Below are positions 1 to 7,510 of a DNA stretch of 44,638 nucleotides, one piece after another (position 1 is the first letter of the stretch; each line of letters starts with the position of its first letter). The notes under the pieces were generated by a model. That model was not told the origin of the DNA. It searched no databases and was given only the letters and a program-made list of their open reading frames with translations. The DNA comes from JAUYIW01 sp043818555 (lineage in GTDB: Bacteria; Patescibacteriota; Patescibacteriia; UBA9934): positions 1 to 44,638 of the forward strand of contig JBDRFP010000023.1 of NCBI GenBank assembly GCA_043818555.1, given 5' to 3'. The translations under genes were made by a program, and so were the position numbers.

Positions 1-218
1 GGCACCTCAACATGCTTCACTCTTGCCCCCTTCCCTCTTTTAATCTCAACCAGTGATTTTGCAACACCGAGTTGGCGCGACAAAAACCTCACAAGTTCTG
101 CATTGGCCTTTCCATCCGTAGGCGGAGCTGCAACCGCAATAACAACAGTGCCACCGTCTTTCCACGAGACGATTTTTGTTTGCTTGGCGTTAGGTTTTAC
201 TTCGACAGTTAAGATCAT
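1..218 (-). CDS. DUF167/YggU-family protein, partial (C-terminus off the window)
   Basis: Reading leftward from ATG at 216-218 gives 72 codons without a stop before the window edge. The protein shows the YggU/DUF167 pattern: KPNAK near residue 9, then APPTDGKANAELVRFLS, then a VEIKRGKGARVK stretch. The family is a small alpha/beta fold of unknown biochemical role, usually about 75-100 residues, so only the last few residues are missing. No clear ribosome-binding site precedes the ATG. The family call rests on these motifs read by eye. Confidence 0.85.
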   Translation of the reverse strand, partial: MILTVEVKPNAKQTKIVSWKDGGTVVIAVAAPPTDGKANAELVRFLSRQLGVAKSLVEIKRGKGARVKHVEV

Positions 219-236
219 AACTGCATAGTAACAAAA

Positions 237-300
237 AGGAGCTAGAGGGGCTAGTAGGGCTAGAAGAGCTAACAATGCTAGCTCAATTAGCTCTTTTGAA
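237..300. repeat. Degenerate AGCTA-type micro-repeat array
   Basis: Short units built on gctag/agcta are repeated between the DUF167 gene and the terminator of the next minus-strand gene. The same kind of array follows the small genes at 15.7, 16.1, 16.7 and 17.3 kb. Units are 6-9 nt and imperfect, and no reading frame uses them. Confidence 0.6.
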
Positions 301-326
301 AAGAAAAACCCGAGCAATGCTTGGGT
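297..326 (-). terminator. Rho-independent terminator of the MshEN-like gene
   Basis: On the minus strand ACCCAAGC and GCTCGGGT form a stem with one mismatch, followed by TTTTTCTTTT. It lies about 10 nt after the stop of the 337-897 gene. Confidence 0.75.
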
Positions 327-336
327 AGTGTGACGA

Positions 337-897
337 CTAGCCTTTGTTGTCATCGAAATTGTGGTCGACGGACTGATCGAAGGCTGCGATCAGTTGCCAT
401 ATTTGTTCACTGGGCGCTACTGCCCAGTAGACCTCCAGGCCGGTAATATGTTTCAGCCCACGGGTTGTTATTGCGTTTGGTTCGTATGCGGTAGCGATGG
501 TCACCGTCCCGCGGCTTCTCATGATCGGGACCAGCCCTCGGTACATCACGCCGAGCGGCACCATCTGGGCCATCTCTACGCTAGGCCTGCACTCACTCAA
601 ATCGAGCGCAGGGATATTGTGCCGCCTGGCAATCTCGAGCATCGTTTCTTCATCGTCCTCGTCTCTGGGCTCGTAGGGCTTGATTCCGTCGGTCAGCGCC
701 ACGGGCTCGTCAGTGAGCGTGAGCATGATGAGCTGGTCGAGGTCATGCTTGATTGCAGCGCATACGCTTCTGATCCATGACAAGCTAGCTAGCTCGCCCC
801 CGTCGATCTTTGAAACCGTCTTGTGCTCCGAGATCATTAACTTGATCACTTTCACGCCCTCGGTGATTGCCTCAATGGCGTCCTTTGCATTATCCAT
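337..897 (-). CDS. Small stand-alone MshEN-like (GspE N-terminal type) domain protein
   Basis: 186 residues starting at ATG 895-897; AAAGGAGG lies 5 nt upstream, which decides this start over an upstream alternative at 957. Residues ~1-60 are helical and unrecognised, ~70-90 are acidic (EPRDEDDEE). The C-terminal ~90 residues (IPALDLSECRPS..., VPLGVMYRGLVPIMRS, TVTIATAYEPN, GLEVYWAVAPSEQIWQLI) resemble the MshEN/T2SSE_N fold that precedes the ATPase in GspE/PilB proteins and can bind c-di-GMP. Here it stands alone with no ATPase. Known: the fold is an N-terminal regulatory domain. Inferred: it may modulate a type IV pilus ATPase or act as a nucleotide sensor. It is one of several small genes with a consensus-like promoter and strong SD. 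Confidence 0.6.
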   Translation of the reverse strand: MDNAKDAIEAITEGVKVIKLMISEHKTVSKIDGGELASLSWIRSVCAAIKHDLDQLIMLTLTDEPVALTDGIKPYEPRDEDDEETMLEIARRHNIPALDLSECRPSVEMAQMVPLGVMYRGLVPIMRSRGTVTIATAYEPNAITTRGLKHITGLEVYWAVAPSEQIWQLIAAFDQSVDHNFDDNKG

Positions 898-928
898 TGC
901 GTCCTCCTTTTGAATGTACGCTACCGGC

Positions 929-957
929 AGGCTAGCAGTTGTCGGCCGGTATGTCAA
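929..957 (-). promoter_or_regulatory. Sigma70-type promoter of the MshEN-like gene
   Basis: TTGACA (952-957) and TAGCCT (929-934) with a 17-nt spacer, reading leftward, about 25 nt before the ribosome-binding site. The -10 is weak, but the layout matches the other small genes of the window. Confidence 0.5.
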
Positions 958-958
958 G

Positions 959-990
959 TCAAAGAGCGAGCCTTTCGACTCGCTCTTTGA
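959..990 (-). terminator. 12-bp hairpin after tig
   Basis: TCAAAGAGCGAG and CTCGCTCTTTGA form a perfect 12-bp stem with an 8-nt loop, about 70 nt downstream of the tig stop. There is no long U-tract. The next promoter's -35 box starts just past it. Confidence 0.6.
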
Positions 991-1060
991 CCTCTCATTA
1001 ACCTATCCCAAACCTCCCTTCATTCTATCCCAGGCCTCTATCATAATCCCAGCTCGATAA

Positions 1061-2347
1061 TTACTTAACCATCTTCTTTTTCAAAAAGTCAATCACATTC
1101 CGGTTCGTCAACTGGCTGGTAACATAGTCGCGGTAGGCTGGGTCGAAAATCTGCTTCTGAGCATCTTCGTTGCCTTCGTACATCTTTGCAATCCTGTCGA
1201 TCTCGGCGTCAACTTCATTCGTGTCGACTTTAATTCTCTCGCGCTTGGCAATTTCCTTGAGAACGATTGCGATTTTTACGCGCGTAAGAGCAGGCTTTGC
1301 AAAATCAATTTTAATGTCCGCCAAGGTCTTCCCAATGTCCTTCATGTACTTATCAAAGTCCATGCCGCGCTCACTGACATTATGCTGAAGCTCATGTAAC
1401 ATCTTTTCGATTTCCTGGTTTACGAGCATATCCGGGACTTCCTCAAATTGTGACTTTTCCGCGACCTTGTCAAGCACCTCTTTATCCTGACGCAGGCGCT
1501 CTTCAGTTTCGCTCTCCAGTCGCAAATTCTCTTTGAGTTTCTCTTCCAGATCGGCAGCGTCTTTGAGTCCGAGCGACTTTGCAAATTCGTCGTTGAGCTC
1601 CGGCGCCTCAAGCGAAAAGATCTCATTTATCTTCACCGTGAATTCTACATCCTGGCCGGCCAAGTGTTTTTGATAGTGCTCTTTCGGGAACTTGAGCGTG
1701 AAAGTCCGTTCTTCATCTTCGGCCATGCCCAAAATTTTATCAATAAAACCTTCGATGAAGTAATCCTCAGCGGTGTAGATGCCATGATTTTGCCCTTCCC
1801 CACCTTCAATGACTACACCGTCTTTTTTCATTAGCAGGCTCACTACCGCCTTGTCTCCATTTTGAAGTTTCTCGCCTTTTGCTTTCCGAACTTCTTTGGT
1901 GCGCATGGTAGCAAGGTCCTTCTTTGCCTGTTCAATTATTTCAGGAGTCGGCGCAGTGTCCTTCTTTTCAACCGTGAGTGAGTTGTAGTCGGCGAGCTCG
2001 GTCACATGTGGGTACAGGGCGATTTCTGCCGTGACAATAATGTCATTTCCCGGAGCTAGCTTTTCAGATTTAAAAAATGGCTGGCCAACGGTTTCCAAAT
2101 CGGCCTCGAGCATGGCGGCAACAAAGGCGCTTCGGATTAGTTCTTCCGCCGCGGCTTCCAAAAGCTTCATTTCGCCTACGCGCTGCTTTACAACATCGTA
2201 AGGAGCTTTGCCTGGACGGAAACCAGGGATTGAAGAATCTTCCGACATTGATTCTGCGGCCTTCCTCATTCCTTCTTCGACTTCGGCCGCTGGGATGGTT
2301 ATTTTAATTATCGCCTGGTTATTTTCCTTTTTAATTTCGTGAGGCAT
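1061..2347 (-). CDS. tig: Trigger factor, ribosome-associated chaperone / peptidyl-prolyl isomerase
   Basis: 428 residues from ATG 2345-2347 (a TTG three codons upstream is less likely). The N-terminal ribosome-binding domain carries the family signature PGFRPGKAPYDVV near residue 40. The FKBP-type isomerase domain lies at about 155-240 (GDKAVVSLL ... YFIEGF ... GMAEDEERTFTLKFP), followed by the helical C-terminal chaperone arms. Full length for the family. It binds the ribosome exit site (L23) and shields nascent chains. It lies downstream of hppA with its own promoter and an about 50-nt leader. Confidence 0.95.
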   Translation of the reverse strand: MPHEIKKENNQAIIKITIPAAEVEEGMRKAAESMSEDSSIPGFRPGKAPYDVVKQRVGEMKLLEAAAEELIRSAFVAAMLEADLETVGQPFFKSEKLAPGNDIIVTAEIALYPHVTELADYNSLTVEKKDTAPTPEIIEQAKKDLATMRTKEVRKAKGEKLQNGDKAVVSLLMKKDGVVIEGGEGQNHGIYTAEDYFIEGFIDKILGMAEDEERTFTLKFPKEHYQKHLAGQDVEFTVKINEIFSLEAPELNDEFAKSLGLKDAADLEEKLKENLRLESETEERLRQDKEVLDKVAEKSQFEEVPDMLVNQEIEKMLHELQHNVSERGMDFDKYMKDIGKTLADIKIDFAKPALTRVKIAIVLKEIAKRERIKVDTNEVDAEIDRIAKMYEGNEDAQKQIFDPAYRDYVTSQLTNRNVIDFLKKKMVK

Positions 2348-2406
2348 AGTTTTCAAGATAGGTCCAATAGGTCTTGCGCGACCAATTTGTGATCAAAAGT
2401 ATGCGA

Positions 2407-2435
2407 ACGATAACACTATCGGCCACAAACGTCAA
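2407..2435 (-). promoter_or_regulatory. tig promoter
   Basis: TTGACG (2430-2435), 17-nt spacer, TATCGT (2407-2412) on the minus strand. Predicted start near 2400. Confidence 0.55.
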
Positions 2436-2460
2436 GAACGGGCCATGCGACCCGCTCTTG
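2433..2460 (-). terminator. Hairpin after hppA
   Basis: CAAGAGCGGG and CCCGTTCTTG (minus strand) form a 10-bp stem containing one G-U pair, 28 nt after the hppA stop. It overlaps the -35 box of tig. The U-tract is poor. Confidence 0.55.
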
Positions 2461-2488
2461 AATCTATTGTCTACGACTTGCTTCGTAA

Positions 2489-4480
2489 TTACACAATCAG
2501 TGCAACAATCAACAGCGCGACAATGTTGATAATTTTAATCATCGGATTAATCGCCGGCCCCGCAGTGTCCTTGTATGGGTCGCCAACAGTGTCGCCCGTT
2601 ACTGCCGCTTCGTGCGCAAGCGATTTTTTGCCGCCGTAGTTCCCTTCCTCAATATACTTTTTGGCATTGTCCCACGCCCCGCCGCCGGTTGTCATTGAGA
2701 TGGCAAGGAATAGGCCAGTAACAATCGTTCCAATCAACAATCCGCCAAGCGCTTCCGGTCCAAGAGCGAGCCCGACAGCGATCGGAGCCACAACTGGGAT
2801 GAGCGCAGGGATGATCATTTCATTTAGCGCCGATTTGGTTACAATATCGACCGCGGCAGAATAGTCAGGCTTTCCTGTGCCGTCCATAATTCCTTTGATC
2901 TCTCTGAACTGGCGTCGGACTTCCTCAACAACCTTGCCTGCCGCCTTACCGACCGACTCCATCGCAAACGATGCGAACAGGTATGGAAGCAAGCCTCCAA
3001 GTAGCAAGCCGGCTACAACATAAGGATTGGCGAGCGAGAACTCAAATTCGGCGCCAAGCTTTCCAAGTTCTTCAGTGTAGCCTGCGAACAAAACCGTTGC
3101 CGCAAGCGCGGCAGAGCCAATCGCATAGCCCTTGGTTACAGCCTTGGTGGTGTTACCAACTGCGTCCAGCGGGTCGGTAACGTCGCGAACCTCTTTTGGT
3201 AGATTTGCCATTTCGGCAATTCCACCAGCGTTATCGGTGATTGGTCCGTACGCGTCCATAGCCACGATTATTCCAGTGAGCGAAAGCATGGACACGGCTG
3301 CCATGGCGATTCCAAACACGTCGCCAAGCCAGTAGGAAACAAGAATTCCGGCGACAATGACAAGCACGGGATATCCTGTTGCCCTCATCGAAAGAGCCAG
3401 CCCGGCGATTATGTTAGTTCCGTGCCCGGTCTGCGAAGCTGCTGCAACATTTCGGACAGGTTTGTATGCGGTTGATGTGTAGTAGTCGGTAACAATCACC
3501 ATGAGCGCAGTTACAACCAGACCAACGATCAGCGTCCAGAAAATAGCAACAGCGTCAACGCCTTCCACGCCGCCAAGAATCCACTGAGTGAGCGGGTAGA
3601 ACGCAATGGCAGACACTACGCCGGTTACTGCAAGACCCTTGTAGAGCGAGCTCATAATGGCCTTGGATGGGCCAAGCTTAATGAACCAGGTTCCGATTAT
3701 CGATGCGATTATTGCAATCGCCCCAACTGCAAACGGGAATACAATCACTGCTTCAATGCTCCCGAACGCGAGCGTTCCAAGCAGGCTTGCGGCCACCATG
3801 GTAACCGCATAAGTTTCAAACAGGTCTGCGGCCATGCCGGCGCAATCTCCAACATTGTCCCCGACATTGTCGGCGATAACGGCAGGGTTGCGAGGATCGT
3901 CTTCCGGGATTCCGGCCTCAACTTTGCCAACCAGGTCGGCTCCGACATCGGCTGCCTTGGTGAATATGCCTCCGCCAAGTCGTGCGAACACGGAAATCAG
4001 CGATCCTCCAAAACCGAGTCCGATCAGGGCGTTGATGTCATGTGTGATCGCGTAAAGCCCTGCAACTCCAAGAAGTCCAAGGCCTACAACGAACAATCCT
4101 GTGACAGAGCCACCTTTGACTGCGACATTGAGCGCAGAGGCAAGCCCGTTCTTTGCGGCTTCGGCTGTGCGCACATTTGCCCGCACGGAAACCTGCATGC
4201 CTATGTAGCCGGCAAGAGCCGAGAGCGAAGCTCCGACTGCGAAGCCAATTGCCACATTCCAGCCCAGGAAAAATCCGAGCAAGGCAAAAATAACAACGCC
4301 AATCATGGCGATGACTTTGTACTGGCGCGCTAGATACGCGTTAGCTCCTTCTTGGATGGCAAGAGCAATGCCCTTCATTTTTCCCTCGCCTGAGGGAAGC
4401 TTCATAATCCAGCGGATAACAAAGCTGGCGTAGATAATCGTCAGAACTGCGACGATTATTGCATAGTATGTGATGTCCAT
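2489..4480 (-). CDS. hppA: Membrane-bound proton-translocating pyrophosphatase, K+-independent type
   Basis: 663 residues, typical for the family, with about 16 hydrophobic segments. It hydrolyses cytoplasmic PPi and pumps H+ across the membrane. Catalytic loops are intact: DVGADLVGKVE with NPAVIADNVGDNVGD near 195-230, DAYGPITDNAGGIAEM near 405, and GDTVGDPYKDTAGPAINP near the C-terminus. The GNTTKAVTKG motif has Lys where K+-dependent enzymes have Ala, so I place it in the K+-independent, H+-pumping class (family knowledge). It starts at ATG 4478-4480, behind a strong promoter divergent from the M23 peptidase gene. Confidence 0.95.
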   Translation of the reverse strand: MDITYYAIIVAVLTIIYASFVIRWIMKLPSGEGKMKGIALAIQEGANAYLARQYKVIAMIGVVIFALLGFFLGWNVAIGFAVGASLSALAGYIGMQVSVRANVRTAEAAKNGLASALNVAVKGGSVTGLFVVGLGLLGVAGLYAITHDINALIGLGFGGSLISVFARLGGGIFTKAADVGADLVGKVEAGIPEDDPRNPAVIADNVGDNVGDCAGMAADLFETYAVTMVAASLLGTLAFGSIEAVIVFPFAVGAIAIIASIIGTWFIKLGPSKAIMSSLYKGLAVTGVVSAIAFYPLTQWILGGVEGVDAVAIFWTLIVGLVVTALMVIVTDYYTSTAYKPVRNVAAASQTGHGTNIIAGLALSMRATGYPVLVIVAGILVSYWLGDVFGIAMAAVSMLSLTGIIVAMDAYGPITDNAGGIAEMANLPKEVRDVTDPLDAVGNTTKAVTKGYAIGSAALAATVLFAGYTEELGKLGAEFEFSLANPYVVAGLLLGGLLPYLFASFAMESVGKAAGKVVEEVRRQFREIKGIMDGTGKPDYSAAVDIVTKSALNEMIIPALIPVVAPIAVGLALGPEALGGLLIGTIVTGLFLAISMTTGGGAWDNAKKYIEEGNYGGKKSLAHEAAVTGDTVGDPYKDTAGPAINPMIKIINIVALLIVALIV

Positions 4481-4522
4481 AGAGAACAGTGGTTATCTTA
4501 TGGTTATCTTAAAAGTGGAGTT

Positions 4523-4552
4523 ATCATACGTTCCTGGGGGGTATTTTGTCAA
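4523..4552 (-). promoter_or_regulatory. hppA promoter
   Basis: TTGACA (4547-4552), 18-nt spacer, TATGAT (4523-4528). The leader contains a direct repeat of taagataacca just before the gene. Confidence 0.65.
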
Positions 4553-4564
4553 TATTGATTACAA

Positions 4565-4593
4565 TTGACTAAGCTGACAATTTTTGATATTCT
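4565..4593 (+). promoter_or_regulatory. Promoter of the LysM-M23 gene
   Basis: TTGACT (4565-4570), 17-nt spacer, TATTCT (4588-4593). It lies back-to-back with the hppA promoter. The predicted start is near 4600, which excludes the TTG at 4584 as a translation start. Confidence 0.6.
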
Positions 4594-4598
4594 GGGAG

Positions 4599-5945
4599 TT
4601 GCAAAATATTGATATTTATATTTCAGAGTCTGCTAAACAATTCTGTGTCTCCTGCGCGCTGAAGGCGATCCGCTTTCTGGTGCGCATTAAGCCTCATGTT
4701 CTGAGGTTTGTGGGTCGTGCGTACGGTCCTTTTAAAAAAGGCGGGCGGCTTTTTATTGATTTTGTAGCGCTGCCAGCGTACCGCCTGATGTATTTGCTAC
4801 GAAGGCATACGAACAGGGTTTGGAAGCCGGCAAAAAACAAGCTGATGTTTCTGGTAAGCAACCGGTTCATGGCCCATGTTGCCATTGGGGCGGTCGCGCT
4901 TATGGTCGGGATTTTGAATTTACAGACTGACGAAGTTAGGGCCGAGACTTTTGGCGAGCGAAGTTTAATGTACTCGCTGGTTGGGCAAGAAGGATTGGAA
5001 TTGATAGAAGAGTATGCCGCGGCAGAGCCGGCGATTGATGTTGCCGCAGTAAATTACCGGGAGAGCGGGGCGATTTCTTCGTTCGCACGCGGCATTGACG
5101 ACATCTCCTACGAGGACGCCACAGCCATTTCGATTATTGGCGGAGGCACGATTGCTGCGCCAACAACTGCCGAGAGCGCCGCGTCCATTGCCGCGCGCAC
5201 AGATGTCGAAACCTACACTGTTCAAGGCGGCGACACACTGTCGAGCATTGCGGAAGATTTCGGGATTAGCCTTAATACACTTTTGTGGGCAAACGATCTT
5301 GGCGTGCGTTCAATTCTGCAGCCAGGCGACGCTTTGGCGATTTTGCCTACATCGGGTGTGTATCACACTGTTAAAAGCGGCGACACGCTGTCGGCCATTG
5401 CAAATAAATATGATGTTGATGCCGACGAAATCCTCGATTACAACAAGCTTGCCAGCGCAGACGATTTGGTGATTGGCGAAAAGTTAATTGTGCCTGGTGG
5501 GGCTGTAAGTGTTGCAACGGCAAGCAGAAGCACTGCATTTTCGAGCGTGCTCTCAACCGGCACATCGTCCGGGTCAACGGTCGGCAGCGGTTCGATGATC
5601 TGGCCAACTGACCTTTACACCATTACTCAGTATTACAGCTGGCGCCATAACGGACTCGACATTGACTGCGGATACACAAACGACAACTATGCTGCCGATG
5701 ACGGGATTGTGACTCAGGCCGGGTGGCTTGGCGGTTATGGTTATCTGGTGGAGATTAACCATGGAAACGGGATAGTGACGCGTTATGGGCACCACTCGTC
5801 GCTTTATGTGAGCGTTGGCCAGCAAGTGAGCCAGGGGCAGGCGATTGGCCGTTGCGGAACAACCGGACGATCAACCGGAACGCACCTTCACCTTGAGGTG
5901 ATTGTAAACGGATCCAACCGTAATCCGCTTGAATACATCAGATAG
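4599..5945 (+). CDS. Membrane-anchored cell-wall hydrolase: two LysM domains plus M23 metallopeptidase
   Basis: About 448 residues. The N-terminal ~115 residues are basic, with one hydrophobic segment (FMAHVAIGAVALMVGIL) that should anchor the protein. Two LysM repeats follow (YTVQGGDTLSSIAEDFGIS ~210 and YHTVKSGDTLSAIANKYDVD ~260), which bind peptidoglycan. After a Ser/Thr linker comes the M23 (LytM) domain, with RHNGLDIDCG, VEINHGNGIVTRYGHHSSL and the HLHLEV zinc motif, an endopeptidase fold. The start is uncertain: TTG 4599 fits the predicted transcript start, but a later GTG is possible. Likely role: wall remodelling. Confidence 0.85.
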   Translation: MQNIDIYISESAKQFCVSCALKAIRFLVRIKPHVLRFVGRAYGPFKKGGRLFIDFVALPAYRLMYLLRRHTNRVWKPAKNKLMFLVSNRFMAHVAIGAVALMVGILNLQTDEVRAETFGERSLMYSLVGQEGLELIEEYAAAEPAIDVAAVNYRESGAISSFARGIDDISYEDATAISIIGGGTIAAPTTAESAASIAARTDVETYTVQGGDTLSSIAEDFGISLNTLLWANDLGVRSILQPGDALAILPTSGVYHTVKSGDTLSAIANKYDVDADEILDYNKLASADDLVIGEKLIVPGGAVSVATASRSTAFSSVLSTGTSSGSTVGSGSMIWPTDLYTITQYYSWRHNGLDIDCGYTNDNYAADDGIVTQAGWLGGYGYLVEINHGNGIVTRYGHHSSLYVSVGQQVSQGQAIGRCGTTGRSTGTHLHLEVIVNGSNRNPLEYIR

Positions 5946-5964
5946 GAAGGATCGAGACGGATCC

Positions 5965-6000
5965 AAAAACCCCCAAGGTTTCCGAACCTTGGGGGTTTAA
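5965..6000. terminator. Strong, probably bidirectional terminator
   Basis: CCCCCAAGGTT, TCCG loop, AACCTTGGGGG with A-rich and T-rich flanks (5965-5969 and 5996-5998). It sits 20 nt after the M23 gene and can also stop asnS transcripts arriving from the right. Confidence 0.85.
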
Positions 6001-6042
6001 TCGTTACAGTCTCAGCCTGTCAGCCACCCTCTCTCCTTTACC

Positions 6043-6082
6043 ATCTCGACCGAGCCAGGCTACACGGTGAGCGGAGAGATCT
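6043..6082. repeat. Dispersed 40-bp repeat, copy 1
   Basis: Matches 36 of 40 bases with 19546-19585. Begins ATCTCGACCGAGCCAGGCT and ends GAGAGATCT. The 6001-6137 interval around it holds no gene. Confidence 0.7.
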
Positions 6083-6137
6083 AATCGAAAAGACCCCTCG
6101 ACTCGGCTGTCGACCTACTCGCTCGGGAAAGTAATTT

Positions 6138-7436
6138 TTACGGCCTCAGCCTATTAATCATCCTCGGGAACGGAATTGTCTCACGCACATGCGCGCAGCC
6201 GCAGATCCAGCCTACGATTCGCTCGAGCCCGTAGCCAAATCCGGAGTGCGGAACTGATCCGTATTTGCGAAGGTCAAGGTACCACTGGAGATCCTCAATC
6301 GGCAGATTATGATCTTTAATTCGCTCGAGTAATGTATCGTAATCATCCTCACGAGCCGACCCTCCAATAATCTCCCCATACCCTTCCGGCGCCAGCATGT
6401 CATTGCATAGCGCGCGCGTTTCATCGCCCGGGTCGTGTTTCATATAAAAAGCTTTTACCTCAGCCGGATATTTTTCGATTATGACTGGGTTCACCGAGTC
6501 TTTTGTGAGCATAGTCTCATCATCTGCTCCAAGATCATCATTTTCACCAATGTCGCTCCCCAGCTCGCGGAGCTTTGCCACAGCCTCGGCGTGAGTCATT
6601 CTGGTAAACGGTGCCTCGATTTTCTCAAGCGCTTCAATGTCGCGTTCCAGTACTTCAAGATCGGCCCGGTTGCGCTCGAGCACCTGCTTGACTATGTGTA
6701 CGACCAGCTCTTCCTGCAACTTCATGTTCTCCTCGTGATCGACAAATGCGGCTTCGGCATCCATCATCCAGAATTCAGTCAGGTGTCGGCGAGTTTTAGA
6801 CTTTTCAGCACGGAATACTGGTCCAAAGTCAAAGCATCGGCCATGACTCATAATTGCAGCTTCCAAATACAGCTGGCCAGTTTGCGACAAGTAAGCCTTG
6901 CCTTCGTCAAAGTATTCAAGATCGAACAAAGTGGTAGTTCCCTCTGCTGCTGTTGGTGTGAGAATTGGTGAATCGATTTTTATGAACTGGCGCGAGTTTA
7001 GAAATTCGTATGTTGCGTTGATTATGGCGTTTCGCACTCGCATGATCGCCCATTGTTTTGGAGATCGCAACCACAGGTGGCGGTTCTCAAGCAGAAAATC
7101 TGGCCCATGCTCTTTTTTACTGATTGGATAATCGTCTGGCGCGAGCTGGATAATTTTGAACGACATTCCTTCTAATTCAAAACCACTTGGGGCGCGCGGT
7201 TCCTCTTTGACGCGGCCGGTGGCAACCACGGATGACTCGATCGTCAGTGACTGCAGAGCTGCCCACTCATCATCGGTGACCGACGCCTGCTCAAAAACAA
7301 CCTGCACGCGGCCAGTGCCATCGCGAAATTGCAAAAAGAAAATCTTCCCGCTTGAGCGAAAATTATATGCCCAGCCTTTTAGGGTGATTTCCTGGCCAAC
7401 CTGATCCGGTAGGCTTGATACAGTTGTGTGTTCCAT
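6138..7436 (-). CDS. asnS: Asparaginyl-tRNA synthetase
   Basis: 432 residues from ATG 7434-7436. N-terminal OB-fold anticodon-binding domain (~10-105), then a class II catalytic core: motif 2 at FRAEKSKTRRHLTEFWMMDAE (~220) and motif 3 at GFGYGLERIVGW near the end. The WMMDAE form and the ATP-site layout fit AsnRS rather than AspRS. It charges tRNA-Asn in the cytoplasm. Longer upstream frames overlap comM and are rejected. The -10 box is only 8 nt before ATG, so the mRNA is predicted to be leaderless. Confidence 0.95.
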   Translation of the reverse strand: MEHTTVSSLPDQVGQEITLKGWAYNFRSSGKIFFLQFRDGTGRVQVVFEQASVTDDEWAALQSLTIESSVVATGRVKEEPRAPSGFELEGMSFKIIQLAPDDYPISKKEHGPDFLLENRHLWLRSPKQWAIMRVRNAIINATYEFLNSRQFIKIDSPILTPTAAEGTTTLFDLEYFDEGKAYLSQTGQLYLEAAIMSHGRCFDFGPVFRAEKSKTRRHLTEFWMMDAEAAFVDHEENMKLQEELVVHIVKQVLERNRADLEVLERDIEALEKIEAPFTRMTHAEAVAKLRELGSDIGENDDLGADDETMLTKDSVNPVIIEKYPAEVKAFYMKHDPGDETRALCNDMLAPEGYGEIIGGSAREDDYDTLLERIKDHNLPIEDLQWYLDLRKYGSVPHSGFGYGLERIVGWICGCAHVRETIPFPRMINRLRP

Positions 7437-7444
7437 ACTCCGCG

Positions 7445-7473
7445 ATAGTAGCGGTTTTTTTGTTTTTAGGCAA
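7445..7473 (-). promoter_or_regulatory. asnS promoter (leaderless layout)
   Basis: TTGCCT (7468-7473), 17-nt spacer, TACTAT (7445-7450), then 8 nt to the ATG. Confidence 0.6.
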
Positions 7474-7510
7474 GGAGCTCCTACCCATTCCTCCCGTTCC
7501 GATTCTTCGA

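Noticed and set aside
4584..4598. TTG 4584 as start of the LysM-M23 protein
   Set aside because: It lies upstream of the predicted transcript start and overlaps the promoter.
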